DNA of 21,747 nucleotides from Methanomicrobiales archaeon (GCA_028678965.1 JAJRCM010000072.1:1-21747), one strand, 5' to 3'; counted from the first letter of the stretch, positions 7,944 through 16,295 are shown. Program-made: numbers and translations. The notes: generated by a model not told the origin, from the sequence alone.

Positions 7944-9273
7944 GATTGTAGCAGTGGGCGGATATGAGGAAGTTGGAAGGAATATGACCGCCGTCCGCTG
8001 CGGGAAGGAAATTGTCATTTTTGACATGGGATTGAGGCTGGATCAGGTGATGATCCACGAGGATGCAGAAATCGAGAACATGCACTCCCTGGACCTGATC
8101 CAGATGAAAGCGATCCCCGACGATACTATGATGAATACCGTTGAGGGGACGGTCAGGGCAATTGTCTGCACCCACGGGCACCTGGATCATATTGGGGCTA
8201 TCCCCAAGCTGGCCCACCGGTACAATGCACCGATTATTGCCACCCCCTATACTATCGAGCTGATCAAGCAGCAGATCGCGGGTGAGCAAAAATTCGGCGT
8301 GAACAATAAACTCTTCGCCTTGCGATCGAGTCAGCGATACACCATCTCGCAGAGCCTTATCCTGGAATTTGTGAGGGTTCAGCACAGCATCATCGATACC
8401 GTGGTTGCCGTGCTCCATACACCGCACGGTGCCGTCGTCTACATGAACGACTTCAAGCTGGACCGGACACCGGTCATTGGTGATCCGCCGGACTTCGCAC
8501 GCTTGCGCCAGATAGGGAAGGAGGGGGTGCTTGCCCTGATAATCGAGAGCACCAATATCGACGTGAAGGGGCGGACCCCCAGTGAGCGGATTGCACGGGA
8601 TATCGTACGTGATACGATCACCAGCTACGAAGATGACAAGAACGCCATCATCGTCACCACCTTCTCCTCGCATATTGCCAGGATTAAGACCATCGCCGAA
8701 TGTGCGCATGAGATAGGCCGGAAACCCGTCCTGATCGGGAGATCCATGGAACGGTACAGTGCGACCGCGGAGCAGATGAAACTGGTGGCATTTCCCAGTT
8801 CCCTCTCCATGGTGGGAAACCGGAAGAGCATCGATCGCACCATGCGGCGGATGATGAAAGCGGGGAAACAGCACTTCCTCCCCATCGTGACCGGGCACCA
8901 GGGAGAGCCGGGGTCGATCATGACCCGCATCACCCAGGAGGATACTCCCTACCGTGTTGAGCGGGGGGACAAGATCCTGTTCAGCGCCAAGGTGATCCCG
9001 AACCCTATGAACTACGGGCAGCGGTACCTGGTGGAGACACGGCTGAAGATGAAAGGAGCCCGTATTTTCGATGATCTCCATGTCAGCGGGCATGCCTACC
9101 GTGAAGATCACTATGAGGTGATCCATCTCCTCAATCCGGAGCATATCATCCCCTCCCACGGTGGAATCAACTTCACCGGAGCATATACTTCGTTTGCCGG
9201 TGAGCTGGGCTATACGCTCCACACTGACCTCCACCTGCTGCGGAATGGACAGCGGGTTAGTGTGATGAAGTGA
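7933..9273 (+). CDS. rnj: Archaeal ribonuclease J (metallo-beta-lactamase/beta-CASP)
   Basis: The 446-residue product is an RNase J orthologue, a 5'-3' exoribonuclease of the beta-CASP family. It shows GGYEEVGRNMTAV (9-21), the zinc motif THGHLDHIGAIPKL (80-93), the beta-CASP region with IVTTFSSHIARI, and the C-terminal PSHGGINF motif. Length fits archaeal RNase J, which lacks the bacterial C-terminal extension. ATG at 7933 has GGAGG at 7922-7926. It is placed within the isoprenoid genes, between fni and idsA, an order I recall as conserved in euryarchaea. It may help turn over the long polycistronic message (inference). Confidence 0.93.
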   Translation: MDIEIVAVGGYEEVGRNMTAVRCGKEIVIFDMGLRLDQVMIHEDAEIENMHSLDLIQMKAIPDDTMMNTVEGTVRAIVCTHGHLDHIGAIPKLAHRYNAPIIATPYTIELIKQQIAGEQKFGVNNKLFALRSSQRYTISQSLILEFVRVQHSIIDTVVAVLHTPHGAVVYMNDFKLDRTPVIGDPPDFARLRQIGKEGVLALIIESTNIDVKGRTPSERIARDIVRDTITSYEDDKNAIIVTTFSSHIARIKTIAECAHEIGRKPVLIGRSMERYSATAEQMKLVAFPSSLSMVGNRKSIDRTMRRMMKAGKQHFLPIVTGHQGEPGSIMTRITQEDTPYRVERGDKILFSAKVIPNPMNYGQRYLVETRLKMKGARIFDDLHVSGHAYREDHYEVIHLLNPEHIIPSHGGINFTGAYTSFAGELGYTLHTDLHLLRNGQRVSVMK

Positions 9274-9286
9274 ACAGGGTGTCCCG

Positions 9287-10249
9287 ATGAAGTTGAACGA
9301 TTACCTGGAGAATGTCGCACGGGATGTCGATCTGCTGATCCGGCGGCACTTTGCCGATACTCCTGATCAGCTGAGCAGGGCGAGTGCCCACCTCCTCCTT
9401 GCCGGGGGCAAACGGCTGCGTCCCTCGGTTCTCCTTCTTTCCGCTGACGCGATTCGGAAGGGGAGCTCATTCGATCTGCTGCCTGCCGCACTCTCCGTGG
9501 AACTGACCCATACCTTCACCCTCATTCATGATGATATTATGGACGAGGACACTGAACGCCGTGGGGTGCCGACCGTCCATACCGCATGGGATGAGCCCAC
9601 CGCCATCCTTGCGGGCGATGTGCTCTATGCCCGGGCCTTTGAATTCCTGAGTATCGCACCAGCTCCTGACCAGGCACGGATCCGGGCCGTATCGCTTTTG
9701 GCTCGGACCTGCGCCCAGATCTGCGAGGGGCAGCACATGGATATGTCATTCGAGAAGCGGGACGATGTTACGGAGCCGGAGTATATGGAGATGGTGCAGA
9801 AAAAGACCGGCTCCCTCTTTGCTGCCTCCGCGGCCATTGGTGCCATCCTTGCCGGGGGGAAACCCACCCAGGTGGACGCCCTCTACCAGTTCGGACTCCT
9901 CTGCGGCATCGCCTTCCAGATACAGGACGACATTATCGATATCACCTCCGTAGCAGAACGGACCGGTAAAGATCGTGGTTCAGATATCAGGGAAGAGAAA
10001 CAAACCCTGATCGCCATCAAGGCACGGGAGAAAGTGCTCGATCTCACTCCCTACCAGCGAGCCCTCTCGGATACGGAGGCGGATGAGCTCGTGGCCCTCC
10101 TCACCCGGTCAGGAGTGCTGGATGAAGTCCGGGAGATTGCCTCCCGGATGGTGGCGAGCGGTAGCAAAACCCTGGGAATTCTCCCCCCCTCTCCCGAGCG
10201 TGACCTCCTCCTGGAGATGGGGCAGTTTTTCATCAAGAGGGGGCACTGA
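9287..10249 (+). CDS. idsA: Geranylgeranyl diphosphate synthase (trans-prenyltransferase)
   Basis: This enzyme chains isopentenyl units onto allylic diphosphates to make the C20 side chains of archaeal ether lipids. The first Asp-rich motif DDIMD is at 82-86 and the second, DDIID, at 214-218; GGKRLRP (40-46) binds diphosphate. Phe77, five residues before the first DDxxD, matches the chain-length-limiting Phe known from Sulfolobus GGPP synthase, so a C20 product is likely. The 320-residue length is usual. ATG at 9287 follows rnj by 13 bases. The last codons contain the probable ribosome binding site of gltX. Confidence 0.95.
   Translation: MKLNDYLENVARDVDLLIRRHFADTPDQLSRASAHLLLAGGKRLRPSVLLLSADAIRKGSSFDLLPAALSVELTHTFTLIHDDIMDEDTERRGVPTVHTAWDEPTAILAGDVLYARAFEFLSIAPAPDQARIRAVSLLARTCAQICEGQHMDMSFEKRDDVTEPEYMEMVQKKTGSLFAASAAIGAILAGGKPTQVDALYQFGLLCGIAFQIQDDIIDITSVAERTGKDRGSDIREEKQTLIAIKAREKVLDLTPYQRALSDTEADELVALLTRSGVLDEVREIASRMVASGSKTLGILPPSPERDLLLEMGQFFIKRGH
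10236..10243 (+). promoter_or_regulatory. Shine-Dalgarno site of gltX
   Basis: AGAGGGGG lies inside the last codons of idsA, eight bases before ACG at 10251. No ATG, GTG or TTG in the gltX frame is correctly placed after it, so this site points to translation starting at or near the ACG. Confidence 0.5.
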
Positions 10250-10250
10250 T

Positions 10251-11927
10251 ACGAGCCACGAACTCCACGATATTCTCTACCAGTATGCACTCCAGAATGC
10301 GGTGAAGTACGGTGATCTCCCCCATAAAGGAACGGTGATCGCCAAAGTTATAGGGATTCATCCCGAGCTCCGGCCCAGGGCACGAGAGATTGCTGACCTA
10401 GTCGGCCCCATCCTTGCCGAGGTCGCCTCCCTCTCTGCTGAGGAGCGGGTTTCCCGCCTCCAGGAGCGGTATCCTGAACTGGTGGAAGAGCTCCATACCA
10501 CCCGCGAGCATACACGGGATCTTCCCCCACTTCCCTCAGCGGAGCGTGGGGTGGTCATGCGGTTCGCCCCCAATCCCAGTGGCCCCCTCCACATCGGTCA
10601 CGCCCGGGCAGCAGTGCTGAATGATGCCTACGTCCGGCGGTATGGGGGAAGATATATCCTACGTATTGAGGATACTGACCCAAAACGAGTCGATCCAGAG
10701 GCATATACCACCGTGCGCGAAGACCTGGAGTGGCTCGGTCTGGACATTCACGAGGTAGTATTCCAGAGCGATCGTCTTGATATCTACTACCGTGCTGGTG
10801 AGGACCTGATTAACCGGGGAGGTGCCTATGTCTGCACCTGTGAATCGGAACGGTTCCGTGAGCTGAAGCTTGCCCGAAAGGCCTGCCCCTGCCGCCCCCT
10901 CTCTATCGAAGATAACTTAGAACGGTGGCATGGTATGCTGGAGGGAAGCTACGTAGAGGGGGAGGTCTCAGTCAGGGTGAAGACGGATCTCGATGACCCG
11001 GATCCGGCGATCCGCGATTTCCCCGCCTTCAGGATTGTTGCCTCCCCACCCCACCCCCGTGTCGATGCTGCGGTCTTCCCCCTGATGAACTTCTCAGTCG
11101 CGGTGGATGACCACCTGCTGGGAGTCACCCACGTGATCAGGGGGAAGGATCACATCGCGAACACCGAGCGTCAGAAGTACATTTTCGAGTACTTCGGCTG
11201 GCCGATGCCCGTTTACCGGCATTACGGCCGGATGTCTATTGAGGGCGTTGTCCTTTCCACGTCCCAGATGCGGGCAGGCATCCGCGAAGGGACATACACT
11301 GGGTGGGATGATATCAGGCTTGGCACCCTCCGGGCTATCGCACGGCGAGGTATTAAACCGGAAGCAGTGAAAAAGGCGATGCTCGATATCGGGATAGGGG
11401 AGACCGATATCAGCTTTTCATGGGATAACCTCTACGCACGAAACCGGGATCTTGTCGACCGTATCGCGAACCGCTACTTCTTTGTCTCTGATCCGGTCCG
11501 GCTGGTGGTGAAAGGGGCAGCTTCGAAGGTCTCCCACCCCCTCCTCCATCCTTCTAACCCGGGACGGGGCACCCGGACCCTCCACTTTGAACAGACAGTC
11601 GATGTCCCACGGGTGGAGCTCACCGGTACCTCATTCCTGCGGTTGAAGGATCTCTTCAACATCCGCATTGCCGGCCCTAATGAAGCAGAGCATGCCGGCG
11701 ATTCCCTTAACGAAGCAAGGGCGCAGCGGGCCCCTATCATCCAGTGGCTGCCGGCTGGTGAGCAGCTACCCTGCATCCTGCACACCCAGGAAGGGGACCT
11801 CCTCGGAGTATGTGAACCCGCGGTGGCAGGGGAGCTGGAGAACGTGGTGCAGTTCGAGCGGGTAGGGTTTGCCCGTATCGATCGCAGCTCTGATGGCCGG
11901 ATCGAGGCTTATTTCGCCCACCGGTAA
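10251..11927 (+). CDS. gltX: Glutamyl-tRNA synthetase, archaeal type (start codon uncertain)
   Basis: The product is archaeal GluRS, class I, which charges tRNA-Glu and in most archaea also tRNA-Gln (later amidated by GatDE). Counted from 10251 it has about 558 residues, normal for the family. HIGH is at 114-117 inside RFAPNPSGPLHIGH, and the KMSKS equivalent is LSTSQ at 335-339. A Cys set (C195, C197, C212, C214) resembles a zinc site. The N-terminal helical domain begins with ELHDILYQYALQNAV, as in related proteins, but there is no ATG, GTG or TTG between the idsA stop and that segment. ACG at 10251 is the best-placed codon. GTG at 10302 would cut off 17 conserved-looking residues; the frame is also open upstream into idsA. 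Confidence 0.9.
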   Translation, partial: TSHELHDILYQYALQNAVKYGDLPHKGTVIAKVIGIHPELRPRAREIADLVGPILAEVASLSAEERVSRLQERYPELVEELHTTREHTRDLPPLPSAERGVVMRFAPNPSGPLHIGHARAAVLNDAYVRRYGGRYILRIEDTDPKRVDPEAYTTVREDLEWLGLDIHEVVFQSDRLDIYYRAGEDLINRGGAYVCTCESERFRELKLARKACPCRPLSIEDNLERWHGMLEGSYVEGEVSVRVKTDLDDPDPAIRDFPAFRIVASPPHPRVDAAVFPLMNFSVAVDDHLLGVTHVIRGKDHIANTERQKYIFEYFGWPMPVYRHYGRMSIEGVVLSTSQMRAGIREGTYTGWDDIRLGTLRAIARRGIKPEAVKKAMLDIGIGETDISFSWDNLYARNRDLVDRIANRYFFVSDPVRLVVKGAASKVSHPLLHPSNPGRGTRTLHFEQTVDVPRVELTGTSFLRLKDLFNIRIAGPNEAEHAGDSLNEARAQRAPIIQWLPAGEQLPCILHTQEGDLLGVCEPAVAGELENVVQFERVGFARIDRSSDGRIEAYFAHR

Positions 11928-11930
11928 CCA

Positions 11931-11936
11931 TTTTTT
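11931..11936 (+). terminator. Oligo-T terminator after gltX
   Basis: A run of six T begins four bases after the gltX stop. Archaeal RNA polymerase ends transcription at short T runs without a hairpin, and this is the first such run after a stop since the start of the window. It separates the long gene string from the minus-strand lipoprotein gene. Confidence 0.55.
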
Positions 11937-12061
11937 CTCCACCCCCAATATCTGCTGCCATTTCAGTCATCTTATTTTAAAAATTGAACTCGTTGGAGTA
12001 TTCGTATTCTCGAACGACACCCCGCAGTCTCTTTGCCCTGGACCAGTGGAGATCCCGTACT

Positions 12062-12574
12062 TCAATCAAGCGCAATCACGCGGATGGTTACACTCACATC
12101 ACGGGTAGTCACCGCACCACCGGGTATCACATCCGCATTCTCTATCACAATCCGATAATTGGCTGACCTGGGGGCTTTAAACTCCACCTTCTCACGGGTA
12201 CTACCTGTCCGGAGGACTATATACTCGTCCCACAGCTTACCACTCCGCGAAGAAAACGCTACTGAAAACATGTTATAATTTGATGCATCGAGAATCACGA
12301 GATCTACCGGTGCACCATCAGTGACCAGTTCCACTGAGACACGACGTCCCGCAGCAATAGGGAGCTCCCAATTCTTCTGCTCATCCTTCAGTATCACTCT
12401 GTTTCCTTCCAGTACCACCCGCTGCGGAGGGGTGGTAACCGGCGGGGTCGGTGTCAGGGAGATGGGGCTGATTGTCGTTACCGGAGTCTTTGGTGGGGTC
12501 TGCTCTTCGGACAAGCATCCGGTGATGATGACCAAACCCATCATTATCAGCACCATACACCATCGCAGCATCAT
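12062..12574 (-). CDS. Putative lipoprotein with Thr/Pro-rich linker
   Basis: This is a predicted extracytoplasmic lipoprotein of unknown function, 170 residues. It begins with two Met, a hydrophobic stretch (about 7-17) and an archaeal lipobox ITGC with Cys20. A Thr/Pro-rich linker (about 26-50) follows, then a beta-rich domain (about 52-170) with WELPIAAGRRVSVELVTDGAPVD-like strands and ending in VTIRVIALD. This pattern looks like a PPC-type or related cell-surface beta domain, but I do not recognise the family. The open frame extends to 12664, but that would put 30 residues before the signal peptide and overlap the upstream gene. ATG at 12572-12574 has GGAG just upstream and a TATA-like element at 12596-12604. 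Confidence 0.75.
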   Translation of the reverse strand: MMLRWCMVLIMMGLVIITGCLSEEQTPPKTPVTTISPISLTPTPPVTTPPQRVVLEGNRVILKDEQKNWELPIAAGRRVSVELVTDGAPVDLVILDASNYNMFSVAFSSRSGKLWDEYIVLRTGSTREKVEFKAPRSANYRIVIENADVIPGGAVTTRDVSVTIRVIALD

Positions 12575-12595
12575 GCACTCCGGTCTTTTTGCCGC

Positions 12596-12604
12596 AATAA
12601 ATAG
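12596..12604 (-). promoter_or_regulatory. TATA-like element for the minus-strand lipoprotein
   Basis: On the minus strand the sequence reads CTATTTATT, centred about 26 bases upstream of the lipoprotein ATG. This implies a very short or absent leader. It lies between the upstream gene's stop (12622) and the ATG, so the lipoprotein may have its own promoter. Confidence 0.4.
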
Positions 12605-12621
12605 ATTGTTCCACGCTGCTA

Positions 12622-12903
12622 CTACCTCTCTGAACGTTCCGGGGTGATGCCGGACCCGGCCCACTCCCCAGGAACTGCATGATGGTCACGCTTCCGGTCA
12701 ATCTCCTTCATCAGTTCGATGAGCACCGAGAAGAGCGCCGCTTCCAGGGGATCCTCAAAGACGGTGAACCGGTCGCGGGCGTGCGCCGCGATCATCGCCG
12801 CGAGCCGCTCCGCGTAGACCTGATCCTCCATCCGCATCGCCCGCTTCACCCGCTGCCAGCGCAGAGCGGTATTCTTCATGCCCACTCCCATCGATTCGTA
12901 CAT
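12622..12903 (-). CDS. Small hypothetical protein, charged and helical
   Basis: The 93-residue product is soluble and looks mostly alpha-helical, with a basic N-terminal half (KNTALRWQRVKRAMRMEDQ) and a hydrophobic/acidic helix (LEAALFSVLIELMKEIDRK). I do not recognise a family or catalytic motif. I chose ATG at 12901-12903 because GGAGG lies about nine bases upstream and a good TATA box is at 12938-12947; the open frame reaches 13104 but would then cross that promoter. It is divergent from the antiporter-like gene and shares its 155-base upstream region. The stop is 47 bases before the lipoprotein start on the same strand, so the two could be partly co-transcribed. Confidence 0.6.
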   Translation of the reverse strand: MYESMGVGMKNTALRWQRVKRAMRMEDQVYAERLAAMIAAHARDRFTVFEDPLEAALFSVLIELMKEIDRKRDHHAVPGEWAGSGITPERSER

Positions 12904-12937
12904 CGCTGCCGCCTCCACCACCACCTTCCCCGCACGG

Positions 12938-12947
12938 CCATATAAGC
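12938..12947 (-). promoter_or_regulatory. TATA box for the small minus-strand gene
   Basis: The minus strand reads GCTTATATGG, centred about 40 bases upstream of the ATG at 12903. This would place the transcription start roughly 15 bases before the start codon, leaving room for the GGAGG site. It is the clearest TATA match in the divergent region. Confidence 0.5.
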
Positions 12948-13058
12948 AGGCGCCACGCGGGGTGCGAAAGTGATGCCGGCTATGGGCCACGATGAACCAC
13001 AAAGATTGAGAAGGGAGAGAACATAGAGGATAGGCAATACGGCAGGCTGGAGAAACCT

Positions 13059-14249
13059 TTGAATATCGAGCTGTGGGACGTCGCTTTGCTGCTCCTTGCA
13101 GCAAAGATCGGGGGGACGCTCCTCACCAAACTCCGTCAACCCGCTCTCATCGGGGAATTACTGGCCGGGACCCTGGTCGGATCGATTCTCGTAGGATTCG
13201 GTGATTCCTCGACCATCCAGGTCGTCGCCCAGCTGGGAATCATCTTCCTGATCCTGCTCACCATGCTCTCCATCGACCTGCGTGAGATCGAACAGGAGAT
13301 CGATCGTCTGGTACTCGTCCAGGTCGCCTCTGCCGCGATCATCTTTATCCTGCTTCTCGGGATATTCAGCCTCCTTAATCTAGGGTTTGATCTCGTTCTG
13401 GTGGCCGGTGCCGCTATCTTCGGATCGAGCACCGCCATCTCCGCGAAGACCCTCCTCTCCATGAATGAGCTCTCGTCTCGTGAGGGGCAGGCGATTATCG
13501 GGTTGCAGATTGTGAACGGTATCATCGAACTTCTCCTCATCTCCGCAGCGACCAATATCATCCAGTACCAGCGGTTTGACATAGAGCCGATCCTGAGCCT
13601 AACCCTGATGATTATCGGGACTTATGTCGTTATGAGCGGAATCGGATCCAAGTTCATCACCTGGCTCGTGAACTCCGTCCAGGTACTCAAGATGGAGGAG
13701 GTGCTTCTGGCCCTCACGCTCCTGCTTGCCTTCTCCACCGCAGCGATTACCGAGAGCGTGGGAATGACTAGCTTCTTTGGGGTGATGCTTATCGGGGTGC
13801 TCCTTTCCCGCACCGAGCAGTCCCGCCGGATCTCAAAAACTATTGAGCAGCTGGGGGAGAGCTTCTTTATCCCGGTCTTCTTCGCATCCCTCGGCCTCTC
13901 CGTCCACCTCCTGGCGGTGCTCGATAACCTCTCCCTGCTCCTCCTGCTCACCGCGGTCCTCACCATGGTGCGATTCGCCGCGTACCTGATCCCACTCGGG
14001 TTCTGCAACTATTCCCTCGCTGAATCCCTAAAGATCAGTGCCGGCCTTCTCCCCATGTCCGAGTACGGGCTCCTGATGCTGGGAATCGGGATCACCTACA
14101 ACGTGCTGGACAGCACTATCTACTCTATCCTCATTGTCATCTTCCTGGTGATGAATATCCTCGCCCCCATCCTGATTGGGCTGGTCTTTGGGTCCGGCCC
14201 CTCACGTAAAACAGCACGCCGTCAGCGGTGGGACCGGTACAGTATCTGA
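13059..14249 (+). CDS. CPA2-type cation/proton antiporter relative (Na_H_Exchanger domain)
   Basis: The 396 residues form about 12 hydrophobic segments in the NapA/KefB-like fold. Family marks include QPALIGELLAGTLVG (27-41), the crossed-helix segment FGSSTAISAKTLL (121-133) and FFGVMLIGVLLS (239-250). The position where antiporters carry DD, ND or QD reads VNG (N153, G154), with E157 three residues on, and the helix-10 Lys equivalent is R305. The ion-binding Asp thus seems missing, so transport mechanism or substrate may differ (inference from hand alignment). There is no RCK/TrkA-N tail. The start is TTG at 13059 after TGGAGA at 13048-13053; the protein begins directly with the first helix, so a later start is unlikely. 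The 3' end meets a convergent gene four bases away. Confidence 0.85.
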   Translation: MNIELWDVALLLLAAKIGGTLLTKLRQPALIGELLAGTLVGSILVGFGDSSTIQVVAQLGIIFLILLTMLSIDLREIEQEIDRLVLVQVASAAIIFILLLGIFSLLNLGFDLVLVAGAAIFGSSTAISAKTLLSMNELSSREGQAIIGLQIVNGIIELLLISAATNIIQYQRFDIEPILSLTLMIIGTYVVMSGIGSKFITWLVNSVQVLKMEEVLLALTLLLAFSTAAITESVGMTSFFGVMLIGVLLSRTEQSRRISKTIEQLGESFFIPVFFASLGLSVHLLAVLDNLSLLLLLTAVLTMVRFAAYLIPLGFCNYSLAESLKISAGLLPMSEYGLLMLGIGITYNVLDSTIYSILIVIFLVMNILAPILIGLVFGSGPSRKTARRQRWDRYSI

Positions 14250-14253
14250 ACCT

Positions 14254-14607
14254 TCACAGGGTGATGATGCACTCTTCAGCTATCCCGTAGATCTCGCGGA
14301 CCCTCATCGCAGTATCTCTGGAGAGCTTAGCCTCCATCTGTGCCGCCAGAGATTCCACATCCTCAGGGGGCATGCACCCCAGACTCTCCGAGCCATCGAT
14401 GATCCGCTCGGCGAGGTACGCAAGATCCTCATCACTGAGCCGGCCAATGCGTTCCGCGAAATCCTTCTCGTCCTGCACTACATGATTTGAGATAGGTGGG
14501 AGTATGGAGTGAAATTCATGCCCCGATCCCTCGCACACCAGATCGCTCAGCTCAGGAGCGAGTTTTTTCAGAATCCCGATATCCCGCTCATTCAGTGTTC
14601 GCGGCAT
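14254..14607 (-). CDS. Hypothetical protein, about 117 residues
   Basis: This acidic, soluble, helix-rich protein is of unknown function. Visible pieces are LNERDIGILKKLAPELSDLV at the N-terminus, ILPPISNH and DLAYLAERIIDGSESLGCMPPEDVESLAAQM in the middle. The style resembles small conserved proteins of Methanomicrobiales, but I cannot name a family. The start is uncertain. ATG at 14605-14607 has GAGAGGG directly against it, closer than ideal; in-frame GTG at 14616 and TTG at 14643 are alternatives. The gene is convergent with the antiporter-like gene, with four bases between the stops and no visible terminator, so the two transcripts may overlap. Confidence 0.65.
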   Translation of the reverse strand: MPRTLNERDIGILKKLAPELSDLVCEGSGHEFHSILPPISNHVVQDEKDFAERIGRLSDEDLAYLAERIIDGSESLGCMPPEDVESLAAQMEAKLSRDTAMRVREIYGIAEECIITL

Positions 14608-14744
14608 CCCTCTCACAGAACGTGTGCGCTCCCTTCCTATCAATACTGTACTCTGGGATGGTGAAAGGACCGCCTGATTCTCACCGGTTTAAGACGTGCC
14701 ATCTCCAACAGCGAGGGTACTCATGTGCGGTTTGGAGATTATTC

Positions 14745-16295
14745 ATGACCCGCTTCTCATTCATCACCCAAATACCCGATGAACCGGGTGCGCTCCATCG
14801 TGCGGTGGAAATTATGACCCGGTACGGGGGAAATATCAACCGGATCCATTACGACCGCCGTATTGACCCGCCAACGGTATTTTTCGAGGTGACCTCGATT
14901 GACGAGAACTACCAGCAGTTGCGTGCCGAGCTGGAGCGTATCGGCTACCTGCAAACCTCCCTCAAACCAGGAGGATTCTTGAGGTTCGCGATCTTTCTTC
15001 CTCACCAATCGGGGCTCTCTTTGAATTTCTACAGCATACCACCTCAGCACGGGCGAACATCGCCTTCATGGACTTCGATGATACCGGAAGACATCCGGAT
15101 CGCCTGGTGGTGAGTCTCTCAGTCGAGGACAGTTCGCGGGTCGATGACCTCCTGAATGCCTTGATGTCATGCTACCGCATGGAGATTATGGAATATGATA
15201 CCACCGGAAACCGACTCGATGATACCGTCTTTTACGTGTGGTTTGCCCAGAAACTGCGCGAGCTCCTAGGAGAGACCGGGGATGATTACCCCCTGCACCT
15301 CCTGCAGGACATCAACCACATCGTTCAGGAACTGATGAACCTGGGCAAGGATCCGAAAGAAGTCTTTCAGAGTGTTCTTGCCACTGGAAGGACGCTTCAG
15401 CAGACGATCGGGGATAGGTTTTATGCAGATGTTCAGCAGTTCAGGATTGCACAGGATACAGTCCTCCACTGTTTTCAACGTCCCGGTGGCGGTAATGTGT
15501 TTCTTATCTTCACGCCAGGTGAGGCGGTGATGGTGGACACCGGGTACGGCATTTATCACCAGGACATCAGCAGAATGTTATCGTACTACGGATTCTCCGA
15601 TACCTCTCTCCTCCACCGTATCATCATTACCCATGGGGACGCGGATCACGCTGGCGGAGCAGGTTACTTGATGCCTGTGCATTCATGCAACCTACCACCC
15701 TGGAGGTGATCACCCGTGCGAACCGTGCCTATGGATCCATCGCTGAGACATCAGTCCTTGAAGCGGTCTATACCACCCTGATCAATACCTTTTCTGCATT
15801 CACCATGCCCCGCTCAGTTGAACTTTTTCCGGCACAGGGGACCGACCACCACGGTATGTTCCCCGTTATCGGGCATATCTCAGTAGGAGATATTGAATTC
15901 GAGGTTCTCAGTAGTCTGGGGGGGCACCTGGCAGGGCAGATCTATCTCCTTTCCACCTCCCATGGGCTGCTTTTTTCCAGCGATACGGTGATTAATTTTG
16001 AGAGCCTTTCCAGTGAACGCCGGGAATACAGCACCCTCGCAGTGAACCTCGTCAATTCGGTGAATGTGGCCAGCGATATCGCCCAGCGGGAGGGGAAAGC
16101 CCTTCTCGAGATAGCAAAGGAGATTGATACGACACTCGCACCTCTGGGAAAGCGGTGCCTCATCTGTGGAGGTCATGGGGCTGTCTCCACGCTGGATCAA
16201 GGCAGACTGGTCATTTTCGGTATAACCACGCAGTACACCCACTGGAACCGACATGTACCCCCTTCCTGCGATACAACCAATACCTGAGGCTGTGA
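14745..16295 (+). pseudogene. ACT-ACT-metallo-beta-lactamase fusion gene, broken by three -1 frameshifts
   Basis: One gene is readable in three successive frames. Piece 1 from ATG 14745 (GGAGA at 14734-14738) gives an ACT domain (FITQIPDEPGALHRAVEIM). Losing one G at 15011-15014 shifts to piece 2: a second ACT-like domain (ALFEFLQHTTSARANIAFMD), a helical linker, and the MBL motif THGDADHAGG. Losing one T at 15668-15669 shifts to piece 3 with LLFSSDT and CGGHG, the later MBL metal ligands. A third loss, one C at 16238-16240, would restore an ending YTPLEPTCTPFLRYNQYL at TGA 16293-16295; otherwise piece 3 stops at 16285-16287. Restored length is 518 codons. MBL-fold hydrolases bind two metals; the ACT part suggests amino acid sensing. 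This is either real decay or homopolymer sequencing error. Confidence 0.82.

Noticed and set aside
7885..9234. Long open frame (449 codons) on the minus strand
   Set aside because: It lies wholly opposite the well-recognised RNase J gene and its composition (His/Asp/Gly-rich) is that of an antisense shadow.
10083..10250. Upstream extension of gltX to a start inside idsA
   Set aside because: The extension is Ser/Pro/Trp-rich shadow of the idsA frame, is longer than the family and has no ribosome site. Starts at 10083 or 10200 are unlikely.
12575..12664. Longer start for the minus-strand lipoprotein
   Set aside because: It would place 30 residues before the signal peptide and overlap the upstream gene. 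The internal ATG has a ribosome site and TATA element.
12904..13104. Longer start for the small minus-strand gene
   Set aside because: It would run through the TATA box at 12938-12947 and overlap the start of the divergent antiporter-like gene.
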